In this document: positions 25,805 through 34,368 of the stretch, piece by piece
How the letters are laid out: every line of letters starts with the position of its first letter
Numbering within the stretch: the first letter of the stretch is position 1
Assembly (NCBI GenBank): GCA_035299505.1
Contig: DATGWL010000101.1
Coordinates: 62,001 to 126,000, forward strand
Source of the DNA: M3007 sp035299505
GTDB lineage: Bacteria > Bacteroidota > Bacteroidia > Chitinophagales > Saprospiraceae
Direction: 5' to 3'
Length of the DNA stretch: 64,000 bases
The notes under the pieces: generated by a model
Seen by the model: the letters and a program-made list of their open reading frames with translations, nothing else
Databases searched by the model: none
What the model was told of the DNA's origin: nothing
Translations under genes and position numbers: made by a program

Positions 25805-26303
25805 AACGCCCAGATTATTGCTTCGGAGGCCGGAGTCGGCTGATTTTCAATGGTTTTTTGCTGCCATGAGCGATCCGGAGGTCATGCGATATATACGTAC
25901 GCCCTTGACCGAGGAGCAGGCTGTGCGGGAAAGGATAGCATCCTGGGAGGTTTACAGGGAGCAGTTTCCAGACCTGGGTGTGTTTGTGGCAGTACAAAAA
26001 TCAGATGGCGCTTTTGCCGGATATTGTGTGGCCCGGCACGTCAATTTTGATACAGAATCCACCGAAATTGAAATCGGATACACTTTTTTGAAACCTTATT
26101 GGGGCATAGGATTTGCCAGTGAATTGGTGCCGGTTTTGTGTCAATATGCGTTTGCACACAGTGGCGCGTCCTACCTGGTTGCTTTTACGGATCCGGAAAA
26201 CCAGGCGTCTCAACGGGTACTGCTCAAAAATGGGTTTGAACTATTCGGCCAAAGGAAAGTTTACGAAGGTATCAGTAATGAATACCGATTGCATGCGCAA
26301 TAA
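25791..26303 (+). CDS. GNAT acetyltransferase, RimJ/RimL-like
   Basis: 170 residues, one GNAT domain. It opens VFETPRLLLRRPESADFQWFF, the classic RimJ/RimL start; the acetyl-CoA motif is in EIGYTFLKPYWGIGFASELV, and the closing strand includes NQASQRVLLKNGFELFGQR. Members acetylate protein N-termini or small molecules; the target is unknown. It overlaps the 3' end of the glycosyltransferase gene by 14 nt, so coupled expression is likely. Confidence 0.9.
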   Translation: MTVFETPRLLLRRPESADFQWFFAAMSDPEVMRYIRTPLTEEQAVRERIASWEVYREQFPDLGVFVAVQKSDGAFAGYCVARHVNFDTESTEIEIGYTFLKPYWGIGFASELVPVLCQYAFAHSGASYLVAFTDPENQASQRVLLKNGFELFGQRKVYEGISNEYRLHAQ

Positions 26304-26336
26304 TCCAACCACGTTTATTCATCCAGTTCCATCAAC

Positions 26337-27305
26337 ATGAGCAACCTTTCTCACCTGCTGGCCGCGTACCGGAAACACCCCTCGGTGCAGCAGTTAACCC
26401 AGTTGCTCAAACAGCAAGGGAAGAATACCCGCTTGCAACTCAAAGGTTTATCCGGAGCGCAGGAGTCTTTTATCATTGCCGGGGCTGTTTCCGGCATGGA
26501 AAATATCCGATGCCATTTGCTGTTGGCGAATGCCAAGGAAGAAGCCGCTTACCGGCTCAACGATCTGGAAGGGTTGTTGCAGGGTGAGTTGGTAAGTTTT
26601 TTCCCGGATTCTTTTAAACGTCCGGCTTATTTCGACGACCTGAACCCAACCCAGATGTTGCAGCGCTCGGAACTGGTGAGCAAAATAACCGGCTCTGCGC
26701 CCGTAGGTAAAACAGTTATTGTAACCTATCCGGAAGCACTGTTTGAAAAGGTGGTTAAGCCGGAAGTATTGAACAAAAGCCGAATTGAAGTCAATAAAGG
26801 AGAAAAACTGGATGCAGATTTTGTCATCCAGGTCCTGGTAGATTACGGCTTTGAACGCGCCGATTTTGTGTTTGAACCCGGACAATTCTCCATACGTGGC
26901 GGTATCATTGACTTGTTTTCCTTTGGTAACGAGTTTCCATACCGGATAGAATTGTTCGACGATGAGGTGGAAACCATCCGAACCTTTGATCCCACCACCC
27001 AGCTGTCGCAAAAAAACCTCTCTTCTCTCAGCATCGTACCCAATCTGAGCACCCGTTTCCGCCGTGACGAAAAGGTGTCACTGTTTCAGATTCTTCCTCC
27101 TGAAACAGTGCTTTGGATCAAGGATTACCAGTTTTTCCTGGACCGGCTGCAATATTGTTTTGAACGCGCCGAGCAGTTTGCCGGCAAACTAACAGCCCTG
27201 GAAGCTTCAGAGCTTCGGGAAATATTCCGGGATCGGGCTTTTCTGTATCCTGGTGAGGTAGCAGAAGATGTGGCAGATTATGCGCAGGTATTTCTGGATA
27301 AATGA
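26337..27305 (+). CDS. mfd: Truncated Mfd: UvrB-like N-terminal module only
   Basis: 322 residues that follow the N-terminus of transcription-repair coupling factor: NDLEGLLQGELVSFFPDSF, then VTYPEALFEKVV, the hallmark EPGQFSIRGGIIDLFSFG, YRIELFDDEVETIRTFD and IVPN. Full Mfd has about 1100 residues; the RNA-polymerase-binding, translocase and C-terminal domains are absent. The TGA at 27303 is one base from the stop codon of a convergent gene, and no continuation appears in the other frames or later in the window. The product could at most retain the UvrA-contact module. Deletion, rearrangement or assembly joining are all possible. Confidence 0.85.
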   Translation: MSNLSHLLAAYRKHPSVQQLTQLLKQQGKNTRLQLKGLSGAQESFIIAGAVSGMENIRCHLLLANAKEEAAYRLNDLEGLLQGELVSFFPDSFKRPAYFDDLNPTQMLQRSELVSKITGSAPVGKTVIVTYPEALFEKVVKPEVLNKSRIEVNKGEKLDADFVIQVLVDYGFERADFVFEPGQFSIRGGIIDLFSFGNEFPYRIELFDDEVETIRTFDPTTQLSQKNLSSLSIVPNLSTRFRRDEKVSLFQILPPETVLWIKDYQFFLDRLQYCFERAEQFAGKLTALEASELREIFRDRAFLYPGEVAEDVADYAQVFLDK

Positions 27306-27306
27306 T

Positions 27307-28347
27307 TTACCGGACGATCAGTTTTTGCATGCCCAGTTCCTTCGCCGTACGTAGCTGACACCAGTACATACCGGCAGGAAATTGCGTGGTTTCCAGGTAG
27401 TATTGACCTTCCGTTCGGGCGCTAAACGACTTTTCCCACACAATTCGGCCATTCACATCCCAAATGGTGCAAGTGGCGGGGGCGTTTTCCTGAGATTTCC
27501 AGTGGATGAAACAAAATTCATCCGCCGGATTGGGCATCACCTGAAAATGCTCCAGTTGGCTTACAGGATGCAGGGTGCCTGACGACAGTTGGTTGGATAC
27601 CAGAATGTCGTCTATCTGGAGCTGAAAATCATCGTATGAATCATGCAAAAAAGCCAGATAAATAGTTTGCCCGGCGTATTCCGACAAGCTGATGCAGTGA
27701 GGCTCCATTTTACCATGGTAAAATGCGTTTGGGCCTTCAAAGTCCACAAAAAAGTACTCATCATCGGTGTAGCCGTTGGCATGAATATATCCGCTTGAGA
27801 AGATATAATCATTCAAATCAAGCGAACCAACCACCAATCTGTCTACCGTTTGAGCGGCTTTGAAGAGCGTATCGGTAAAGCTGGCTGGCATATTGCCTTC
27901 AGTGGAGGCCAGCACCTTATAGCCATCCATGAAATCCGGGCCGTAATAGCTTAGAGAGCGCCAGCACAGCCAATAGGATTCATCCGGGATGAGAATGGGC
28001 GCAGTAATCAGCCAGTTGCGGTTTTGCGGATTGCCTGAATCCAGAAAGGAACAACTGGTGAAAGCGTCGTTATTAGCCTGATTGGGATTGATGAAGCCCA
28101 GATCGCTCTCCCAATACCAGCCTTTGGGCGTCAGGCCGTTATTGACGCAGAGTCCTTTTTTGTTGTCCTGATCATAGTTTACCCAATGAATATCCGAACC
28201 TGTTGGTTGGAGGAGCATGGTATCTGCTGGGTCCAGCAAACCTTCAAAGCTGTGTTGCAGTAGGGTGTCCGGACTATTTTCCGGCGATTGCCCCCAGGCA
28301 CTGAGGGGAGAAATCAGTAGAATCAGGTAAAGTAGTTGTGTTTTCAT
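27307..28347 (-). CDS. Secreted choice-of-anchor/cleaved-adhesin-like protein, T9SS
   Basis: 346 residues. A signal peptide (about 1-19, ending WGQS) precedes a jelly-roll domain with HSFEGLLDPADTMLL, then GWYWESDLGFINP, NWLITAPILIP and LAFLHDSYDDFQLQIDDILV, typical of choice-of-anchor J/cleaved adhesin domains of surface proteins. A type A T9SS domain ends it (FQVMPNPADEFCFI to YWCQLRTAKELGMQKLIV). Function beyond surface binding cannot be read. Its 3' end nearly touches the truncated mfd. Confidence 0.85.
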   Translation of the reverse strand: MKTQLLYLILLISPLSAWGQSPENSPDTLLQHSFEGLLDPADTMLLQPTGSDIHWVNYDQDNKKGLCVNNGLTPKGWYWESDLGFINPNQANNDAFTSCSFLDSGNPQNRNWLITAPILIPDESYWLCWRSLSYYGPDFMDGYKVLASTEGNMPASFTDTLFKAAQTVDRLVVGSLDLNDYIFSSGYIHANGYTDDEYFFVDFEGPNAFYHGKMEPHCISLSEYAGQTIYLAFLHDSYDDFQLQIDDILVSNQLSSGTLHPVSQLEHFQVMPNPADEFCFIHWKSQENAPATCTIWDVNGRIVWEKSFSARTEGQYYLETTQFPAGMYWCQLRTAKELGMQKLIVR

Positions 28348-28394
28348 GGCAGTAATTATTTTAGTATGAATGAGCTGCCCGTTTCCCTAAACCA

Positions 28395-29360
28395 TCATTT
28401 CTGAGCCAGCTCTTTTTCCAGTAAATCCCTGTTGACGGGCACCACTCCGGGCGATTCACAAACTTGCCCTCCAGCCAGGTTAGATAACCGGGCTACAAGG
28501 GCAGCCTCCATTCCTGCAGCCAATGCCATTGCCGCAATACTGATTACGGTATCACCTGCTCCACTTACATCGGAAATATTGCGGGCAACGGTTGGGTAAA
28601 GTTGTCCTCCATTTCCGTCGTCCAAAAATATGCCTTTTTCCGATAAAGTCAACATGGTATATCGGTTTTGCAGCTTTTCTGTTAAAAAATCAGCCGCTTT
28701 CTGCAAGGAATCCAGGGTTGGAGTGATGGGAAACGGCGCGCTCTCCCGAACCTCCTTCAAATTGGGCTTGAAAAGATCTGCACCCTGGTAGGCAAAGAAA
28801 TTCGTCTTTTTAGGGTCTACTGCTATAAAAACGCCTCTTTTTTTTGCCTCCTGGATCAACCTTCGGATCAAGCGTTCAGGGAGCATTCCTTTGTTGTAAT
28901 CCTGCAGGATCAGAACCCTGATCGGATCATGGTCCATGATAGTGATCGCTCTTTGGAGAATGATGGCCTCTTCTGCAGCACTCAAATCGTGGGTGTCTTC
29001 CTGGTCAATACGAAGCATTTGCTGGTGATTGCCCAGTATTCTGGTTTTTACCGTTGTACAGCGTTCGGATGAGGTTCTGATACCCAGTGGGGAAAGTTTT
29101 TCTGCGGAAAGCAGCTCCAGAAACCGTTGGCCATCCTGATCTTCTCCAATCATACTGCACAAAAACGGCACACCACCCAGCGCTTTTACATTAAGGGCCA
29201 CATTGGCTGCACCACCTAAGCGGTCTTCTACCGATTTTTGTAAAACAACCGGAACCGGCGCTTCCGGCGAAATGCGACTGACTGAGCCAACCAAATACCG
29301 GTCTATCATTACATCGCCCACTATGAGCACACATAAGCCGTCGAGAACGTCAAGCATCAT
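28395..29360 (-). CDS. rfaE1: Heptose-7-phosphate kinase (RfaE1 / HldE kinase domain)
   Basis: 321 residues, a PfkB-family ribokinase fold. Motifs: LIVGDVMIDRYLVGSVSRIS at the N-terminus, RLGGAANVALNVKALGG and the ATP/anion-hole motif DVSGAGDTVISIAAMALAAG. It phosphorylates D-glycero-D-manno-heptose 7-phosphate at C1 in ADP-heptose synthesis for the LPS inner core. The C-terminal nucleotidyltransferase domain of bifunctional HldE is absent, so that step should be encoded elsewhere. gmhB, the next enzyme in the path, lies 3.4 kb away at 32754-33287. Confidence 0.9.
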   Translation of the reverse strand: MMLDVLDGLCVLIVGDVMIDRYLVGSVSRISPEAPVPVVLQKSVEDRLGGAANVALNVKALGGVPFLCSMIGEDQDGQRFLELLSAEKLSPLGIRTSSERCTTVKTRILGNHQQMLRIDQEDTHDLSAAEEAIILQRAITIMDHDPIRVLILQDYNKGMLPERLIRRLIQEAKKRGVFIAVDPKKTNFFAYQGADLFKPNLKEVRESAPFPITPTLDSLQKAADFLTEKLQNRYTMLTLSEKGIFLDDGNGGQLYPTVARNISDVSGAGDTVISIAAMALAAGMEAALVARLSNLAGGQVCESPGVVPVNRDLLEKELAQK

Positions 29361-29371
29361 ATTTAAGGAGC

Positions 29372-30289
29372 TTATTTAGGGGATGGATTCAACTTTTTCT
29401 TCCAATATCTGAGCAGTCCGGCTACCGACATAAAAGCAGGGTTAGCGGCTTCATAACGAGGTAAATCTTCCTGCGCTACTCCAGCCTGCAGCAACTCCTG
29501 TTGAACAAATGCCTGAAATGCCGGTACCAGTAATTCGGGTGCGGCATTATTTTCGGCATGCGGGCGCATCCATTCGGCCCAGGCAAGCAAACGTTTCTCC
29601 AGGGCGTCCAGGTGAGCGTTTTTATCCAAAACTTCTCCGTAATGCGTTAACAGGAGTCGTGAGGTGGGCAATTCCCGGAGCAAACGGATGGACTCCTGCC
29701 AATCTTCCACATGAATATCGGGAGGCGGGCATGGAGGCATAACTGGCCCATCGCCCATACGTACGCCGCCTACATCGCCAGTGAAAATCACAGCCTGGGA
29801 GCCATCCGGTGCAGATACTTCCCAGGCAATATGGTGAACTGCGTGCCCGGGGGTATACCATGCCTTAAATTGCAAACCAATGGCCGGGATCATTTCGCCA
29901 TGTTCAGGCGCATACAGTTGTTTTTCCTCAATTGGTCGCATCTCTCCCCATAGCCGATCCATATCGGCGCCATAAATCATTCTGGCAGAATTGTACAGTT
30001 TTTCCGGTTGGGCCATATGTGGCAGACCCTTTGGGTGCACGTAAATACGAGCGCCCTGGTGGGCAAAAGCCCAGGCTGCGCCGGCATGATCAAAATGGAT
30101 ATGCGACAGAAAAATGTGTTGAAAATCGGCCGTTTTCCAGCCTTTTTCTGATAAAACAGTGTCCAGATGGGGCAGGGTAGAAGCAGGGCCACATTCTACC
30201 AGCGCCAGGCCCTGTTCACTTTCCACCACAAACACGGCAATGGAGCGGGCAACCCCCTGAAAATCAAGATCAAGTGTATGCACTTTCAT
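29372..30289 (-). CDS. MBL-fold metallo-hydrolase
   Basis: 305 residues from ATG 30289; a longer frame upstream lacks support. The metal motif is LSHIHFDHAGAAW (HxHxDH, about 60-70), with further ligands in YTPGHAVHHIAWE, FTGDVGG and LLTHYGEVLD. The arrangement fits glyoxalase-II-like hydrolases with a helical C-terminal extension. Substrate unknown. It is followed by the heptose kinase gene after 11 nt on the same strand. Confidence 0.9.
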   Translation of the reverse strand: MKVHTLDLDFQGVARSIAVFVVESEQGLALVECGPASTLPHLDTVLSEKGWKTADFQHIFLSHIHFDHAGAAWAFAHQGARIYVHPKGLPHMAQPEKLYNSARMIYGADMDRLWGEMRPIEEKQLYAPEHGEMIPAIGLQFKAWYTPGHAVHHIAWEVSAPDGSQAVIFTGDVGGVRMGDGPVMPPCPPPDIHVEDWQESIRLLRELPTSRLLLTHYGEVLDKNAHLDALEKRLLAWAEWMRPHAENNAAPELLVPAFQAFVQQELLQAGVAQEDLPRYEAANPAFMSVAGLLRYWKKKLNPSPK

Positions 30290-30439
30290 GCGGTAAAGGT
30301 AAGCGCAAGCAAGGAATTTCCGGACTGAAACCAGACACTGAGGGATTTTGCTATTTTGTATAGCCAAGTACCTTGTTTATCGAAAATAGAAAATGGAATT
30401 CGTCGTTATGCCATTGATTTGTTGCGCAAACTTTCAGCT

Positions 30440-31543
30440 ATGAAAAACATACAAGACTTCTTTCTCTTTTGTTCCGGCGTTGAACATTCGGTGCTGGAAA
30501 AATGCCCCACCGACCGGAATAAGTATGCCGGCATAGGCGCCACCGTGTTTTTTACAGGTGTTTTGGCGTTTTGCTCTTCCTCTTATGCCTTGTACACGGT
30601 TTTCGATTCTTATGCCATGGCCATGGCATTTGGGTTGGTTTGGGGCTTGATGATTTTCAACCTGGACCGTTACATTGTGATGAGTATGAAAAGCAACGGT
30701 CAGTGGTGGCGTGATTTTATGGTCGCTTTTCCCCGGATGCTCATGGCCGTATTGTTGGCTATGGTGATTTCCAAACCATTGGAACTGAAAATCTTTGAAA
30801 AAGAGATTCGTGCAGAAATGCTGCAGATGGAGCAAGAGGTGTTTAAGCAGCAGGAAGACCGGGTAAAGGAAAGGTACACCGGGCAGATTGATCAGTTGCG
30901 GGCGCAGGCTTTGCAAATCAAAATGGATATTCTGGCTAAAACGGCCTACCGGGATTCCCTGGCCAAGGCAGCTGTTCAGGAAGCGGATGGGACTGGAGGC
31001 TCCAGAAAGAAAAATCTAGGCCCAATTTACCGGGCTAAAAAAGAGGCGGCAGACCAGGCACAAGTAGAGCTTGCTGCTTTTGTGGCTGAAAATCAACCAC
31101 TTGCCAGAGAAAAAGAGTTAGCCGCCCAGCAATTGGAAACCTCAGCCCAGCAAGATATTGCCCAATTAGACCGCGGCAAATACGATGGTTTTGCTGCACG
31201 TGTAGATGCCCTGTCCAGACTTTCAGGAAAAAGTCTGGCAATCTGGTGGGCCAGTCTGTTCATCACCCTGCTTTTTATCGCGGTAGAAACAGCACCTATC
31301 CTGGTGAAACTGATCTCTTACCGAAGCCCTTATGATTTTGTCCTGCATCAGCAGGAGCATGTATATCAAATGGCTAATCTGGAACAAACCACGCTCTTGT
31401 CTAATCAGGTAAACAACAAAGTAAAAGTAGACTCCGAAGTTGGGCTTCATCAGGCCAATGCTACCATACAACAGGAAAAAGCCATTATTGACCAAAAGCT
31501 CAAAGAAACCCTTGACGGCTTGAAAGGCTTCAAATGGGGGTAA
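30440..31543 (+). CDS. DUF4407 membrane protein
   Basis: 367 residues from ATG 30440. Three membrane segments lie near the N-terminus (about 28-55, 60-82, 98-120) and one near 285-310, with a long charged coiled coil between them (about 120-260). The segment GLMIFNLDRYIVMSMK is a DUF4407 signature. No enzymatic motif; role unknown. It is divergent from the MBL gene and converges on gldN across an inverted repeat that starts right after its stop. Confidence 0.88.
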   Translation: MKNIQDFFLFCSGVEHSVLEKCPTDRNKYAGIGATVFFTGVLAFCSSSYALYTVFDSYAMAMAFGLVWGLMIFNLDRYIVMSMKSNGQWWRDFMVAFPRMLMAVLLAMVISKPLELKIFEKEIRAEMLQMEQEVFKQQEDRVKERYTGQIDQLRAQALQIKMDILAKTAYRDSLAKAAVQEADGTGGSRKKNLGPIYRAKKEAADQAQVELAAFVAENQPLAREKELAAQQLETSAQQDIAQLDRGKYDGFAARVDALSRLSGKSLAIWWASLFITLLFIAVETAPILVKLISYRSPYDFVLHQQEHVYQMANLEQTTLLSNQVNNKVKVDSEVGLHQANATIQQEKAIIDQKLKETLDGLKGFKWG

Positions 31544-31698
31544 AGGCGCGAAGCGGAAACACAAAGGCGCAAAGACACGAAGACGCTAAGGATGGCCTGC
31601 GGCCACCCTTAGGTAAATTGTAAACAAAAATGAAGGTTATTGGGGTGCAGCCCCAATAACCTTTGTGCCTTTGCGCCTTCGTGTTTCCGCTTTGAGCC
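31544..31698. repeat. Long inverted repeat exactly filling a convergent gap
   Basis: Left arm about 31545-31585 and right arm about 31660-31698 are complementary over about 38 nt with about five differences; the shared core includes GCGGAAACAC and AAGGCGCAAAG. The arms are built of 9-bp-like units (AAGGCGCAA, AGACACGAA). Inside are two further hairpins: CTAAGGATGGCC/GGCCACCCTTAG at about 31587-31613 and GGTTATTGGGG/CCCCAATAACC at about 31635-31661. The element begins at the base after one stop codon and ends at the base before the other. Confidence 0.9.
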
Positions 31699-32565
31699 TT
31701 AATAACTCCACATATCGTGTTCCCGGGAGAATAGCTCATTTTTAATCTTGTCTGATTCCATCAACAGATCAAGTCCCGTGTAAAGATCCTGGAGTCGAAG
31801 ATCCTGCACATTATTCTCCTTCATGATATAAGACGCAAAATATCTCTTTTCAAAGATGTCTTCCCAGGTAGTGGTTGCCGACCAGTTTTCACCATGGGTG
31901 ATGGCTTTATGTTGTGCCAGGTAATCACGTGCGGCAGGGTAATATATCCAAAATAATGGCATTTCATACCGGAAATTGCCTTCTTCATCACGCACGTCGA
32001 TTATTGGAGCGATACCTAAAATCCGGCATCGGAGTGTGCTGGTTTTGGTATCAAAAAACCAGGATTCCTTTACACGGAAGCGTTTGACATCTTCCCAATT
32101 GGTTTCGTTTTCCACAATCTTCAATTTCTCCTCAGTGAATTCAGTGTCGTCATAAACCCAAATGGTGTCTCTTTTTACCAGTAAATCACGAACATCGGCT
32201 GTGGTCAGTCGCTTGGTAAATTTATCATCCTGTGTACTGTAGGCGGGCAGTTTGCCGGATGACACAGCTTCTGCCAGGATAGAAAACAGCGGAGATTCCG
32301 GGGCCGCAAAGGGCAGGTTCATTTTTTCACGCACATCAATTACGCGCCAGATGCGTTTTTCCCAAAGTATATCAGCTTCGCGGATGGGCTGATAGGCCAG
32401 GGTTTTACGATCACGAACCACTTCGCGTTCCGTGATATCGTCCAGCGGAGGAGCCACCTCAATGGGTTCGGGGTCTTGAGCAAAGGTGAGCGGGAGTGAG
32501 AAGAGCATAGCTCCGCCCAGGCAACCCAATACACGGGCTGCCCGATTGAACAACAGATTTGTCAT
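31699..32565 (-). CDS. gldN: GldN/PorN, type IX secretion component
   Basis: 288 residues with a signal peptide (ending TFAQ at about residue 30). Family features: IREADILWEKRIWRVIDVREKMN, then YSTQDDKF, the segment ILGIAPIIDVRDEEGNFRYEMPLFWIYYP and the C-terminal LLMESDKIKNELFSREHDMWSY. GldN forms with GldK the periplasmic ring of the T9SS machinery that exports the sorting-domain proteins seen elsewhere in this window. Unlike the usual gldKLMN order, gldK, gldL and gldM are not adjacent; neighbours are DUF4407 and gmhB. Confidence 0.92.
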   Translation of the reverse strand: MTNLLFNRAARVLGCLGGAMLFSLPLTFAQDPEPIEVAPPLDDITEREVVRDRKTLAYQPIREADILWEKRIWRVIDVREKMNLPFAAPESPLFSILAEAVSSGKLPAYSTQDDKFTKRLTTADVRDLLVKRDTIWVYDDTEFTEEKLKIVENETNWEDVKRFRVKESWFFDTKTSTLRCRILGIAPIIDVRDEEGNFRYEMPLFWIYYPAARDYLAQHKAITHGENWSATTTWEDIFEKRYFASYIMKENNVQDLRLQDLYTGLDLLMESDKIKNELFSREHDMWSY

Positions 32566-32608
32566 GTCGGGAAAATGTTTAGTAATGAAAAATGGATGAA
32601 GCCCGTAA

Positions 32609-32624
32609 CGCTGTGCGCACAGCG
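32609..32624. promoter_or_regulatory. Perfect 16-bp palindrome upstream of gldN
   Basis: CGCTGTGCGCACAGCG is its own reverse complement, flanked by CCCG and CGGG that extend the dyad. It lies about 44-59 nt before the gldN ATG. It could be an operator or a leader hairpin; no known family match. Confidence 0.4.
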
Positions 32625-32690
32625 CCGGGTAAAACGATGTTGAAAATACGTTTAACTGAAATTGTAATCGGTGGGAAACGTGGTCAGTAC

Positions 32691-32720
32691 TTAAATGACC
32701 TCAATGACTACTAAATGTCC
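32691..32720. repeat. Short AATGACC array
   Basis: Three units (AAATGACC, CAATGACTA, AAATGTCC) at about 10-bp spacing, between gmhB and gldN. Single-arm member of the family at 9919-10140, 21289-21690 and 58739-58950. Confidence 0.75.
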
Positions 32721-32753
32721 TTTTGTCGTAGAATATTTCTGTTGTTAAAAATT

Positions 32754-33287
32754 TTAACAAGTTATCCACCTGGCAAATTCCAGCAGGGAATCAAACTGAT
32801 AATCTATTTTTTGTTGGGGAAGCTTGTGTACTTCCTCCATTTTGCCCCTGATTAACACCGATTTGATACCAAGTGTCTCCGCAAATTGCATATCGGAAAT
32901 GGAATCGCCAACCATCCAGGCGTGCTCAAAATCTATTTCAGGATAATCAGCCAGGGCTTTCCAGGCCATGCCCGTGGCCGGTTTCCGGCAGGTGCAACCT
33001 AATTCCGACCGGTGCGGACAGTAATACACCCGGTCAATGCGTCCGCCGGCCGCTTCCACGATATCCAGCATTTTCCGGTGAACGGCATATAATTCCATAT
33101 CTGTCATCAGACCTTTTCCGATGCCTGCCTGATTGGTTACCACAAAAATCCGGTCGAATTTACTGGTGAGCAAACGCAGGGCTTCTCCCAAGCCTTCCAT
33201 AGGCTGGAAGGCTTCGGGTGTTTTGACATAATCACCTGGTATGCGGTGGTTTATCACCCCGTCGCGGTCGAGAAAAAGGGTTTCCAT
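32754..33287 (-). CDS. gmhB: Heptose 1,7-bisphosphate phosphatase GmhB (HAD family)
   Basis: 177 residues from ATG 33287 (METLFLDRDGVIN). HAD motif I FLDRDGVIN, motif II VTNQAGIGKG, the GmhB zinc-binding CPHRSELGCTCRKP and the C-terminal WMVGDSISDM. It removes the C7 phosphate from heptose bisphosphate, between the kinase and adenylyl-transfer steps of ADP-heptose synthesis. It starts 4 nt after the mrp/apbC gene ends and is probably in the same transcript. Confidence 0.93.
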   Translation of the reverse strand: METLFLDRDGVINHRIPGDYVKTPEAFQPMEGLGEALRLLTSKFDRIFVVTNQAGIGKGLMTDMELYAVHRKMLDIVEAAGGRIDRVYYCPHRSELGCTCRKPATGMAWKALADYPEIDFEHAWMVGDSISDMQFAETLGIKSVLIRGKMEEVHKLPQQKIDYQFDSLLEFARWITC

Positions 33288-33291
33288 GAAA

Positions 33292-34344
33292 TTATCCAAC
33301 CAGCGCGCCTACCTGACGCAGTACATTTTTAGCTACTGTCATGAAGGCATCCGATACCATGCGGTTCTCCTGCAAAATAGCCGGGTGACCTTCATCGCCG
33401 CCTTCCCGAACGCTTTGCACCAGCGGGATTTGCCCTAAAAGAACCGAGCGACTTTCCAGAGCCAGGCGTTTGCCGCCTCCCTGACCAAAAATGTAATATT
33501 TATTCTCAGGAAGCTCTGCCGGCGTAAACCACGACATGTTTTCTACAACGCCCAAAATTGGCACATCTATTTGCGGTAGCAAAAACATATTCATGGCCTT
33601 GATCGCGTCGGCAATGGCTACTTCCTGTGGGGTAGTTACCAAAACTGCACCGGTAATGGGTACCGTTTGTACCAGTGTGAGCTGCACATCGCCGGTGCCG
33701 GGAGGCAGGTCAACAATGAGGAAATCCAGTTCGGGCCATAACACATCGCTCACAAACTGCTTGATGATGGCGCCCAAACGAGGTCCACGCAGTACCACAG
33801 CCTGTTCCGGATCAATAATAAAACCAATGCTGATGCAGGGAATTCCGTGGCCCTCCAGTGGAATCATTTTGGGCACACCGGTTACGTCTTTCACCTTTGG
33901 GCGTTCGCCTACCAGCCCCAACATAGTAGGAATGCTTGGTCCGTACACATCGGCGTCAAGCAGACCCACGCGCGCGCCCATGGCTTTGAGGCCTAGTGCT
34001 AGATTCACCGCCACAGTGCTTTTGCCTACACCGCCTTTGCCGCTACCCACCGCAATCACGTGCCTGATTTGCGGCAGTGCGCTGGGCGGAGCCATACCGT
34101 CTGTAGCGCGCGTAACAAAGTGTGCATTAACGGAAGCTTGCGGATATACCTCTGCAATGGCGCCGATACAGGCAAAGTTCAATTCAGCCTTCCCGGCCAT
34201 TTGCAGAGAGGGAATTGCCAGTTTAAAGTTGACATTATTGCCTTGAATATCAAGGTCTTGGACCATACCGGCCGTTACAATGTCGCGACCGGTTTGCGGG
34301 TCGCTTACATTTTTCAGGGCACTCAGGATGCGTTCTTTTTCCAT
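33292..34344 (-). CDS. apbC: Mrp/ApbC-family P-loop ATPase (Fe-S carrier type)
   Basis: 350 residues. An N-terminal MIP18/DUF59 domain (about 1-80) precedes a deviant Walker A VGSGKGGVGKSTVAVNLAL (about 97-115), then DADVYGPSIPTMLGL and DLPPGTGDVQLTL. Relatives carry iron-sulfur clusters to target proteins. The CxxC that holds the bridging cluster in many Mrp proteins is absent: the region after ENMSWF reads TPAELPENKYYIFG. This form appears usual for Bacteroidota but leaves the cluster ligands unexplained. It precedes gmhB by 4 nt. Confidence 0.9.
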   Translation of the reverse strand: MEKERILSALKNVSDPQTGRDIVTAGMVQDLDIQGNNVNFKLAIPSLQMAGKAELNFACIGAIAEVYPQASVNAHFVTRATDGMAPPSALPQIRHVIAVGSGKGGVGKSTVAVNLALGLKAMGARVGLLDADVYGPSIPTMLGLVGERPKVKDVTGVPKMIPLEGHGIPCISIGFIIDPEQAVVLRGPRLGAIIKQFVSDVLWPELDFLIVDLPPGTGDVQLTLVQTVPITGAVLVTTPQEVAIADAIKAMNMFLLPQIDVPILGVVENMSWFTPAELPENKYYIFGQGGGKRLALESRSVLLGQIPLVQSVREGGDEGHPAILQENRMVSDAFMTVAKNVLRQVGALVG

Positions 34345-34368
34345 ATTGCAACAGGGAATTAGATCCCC

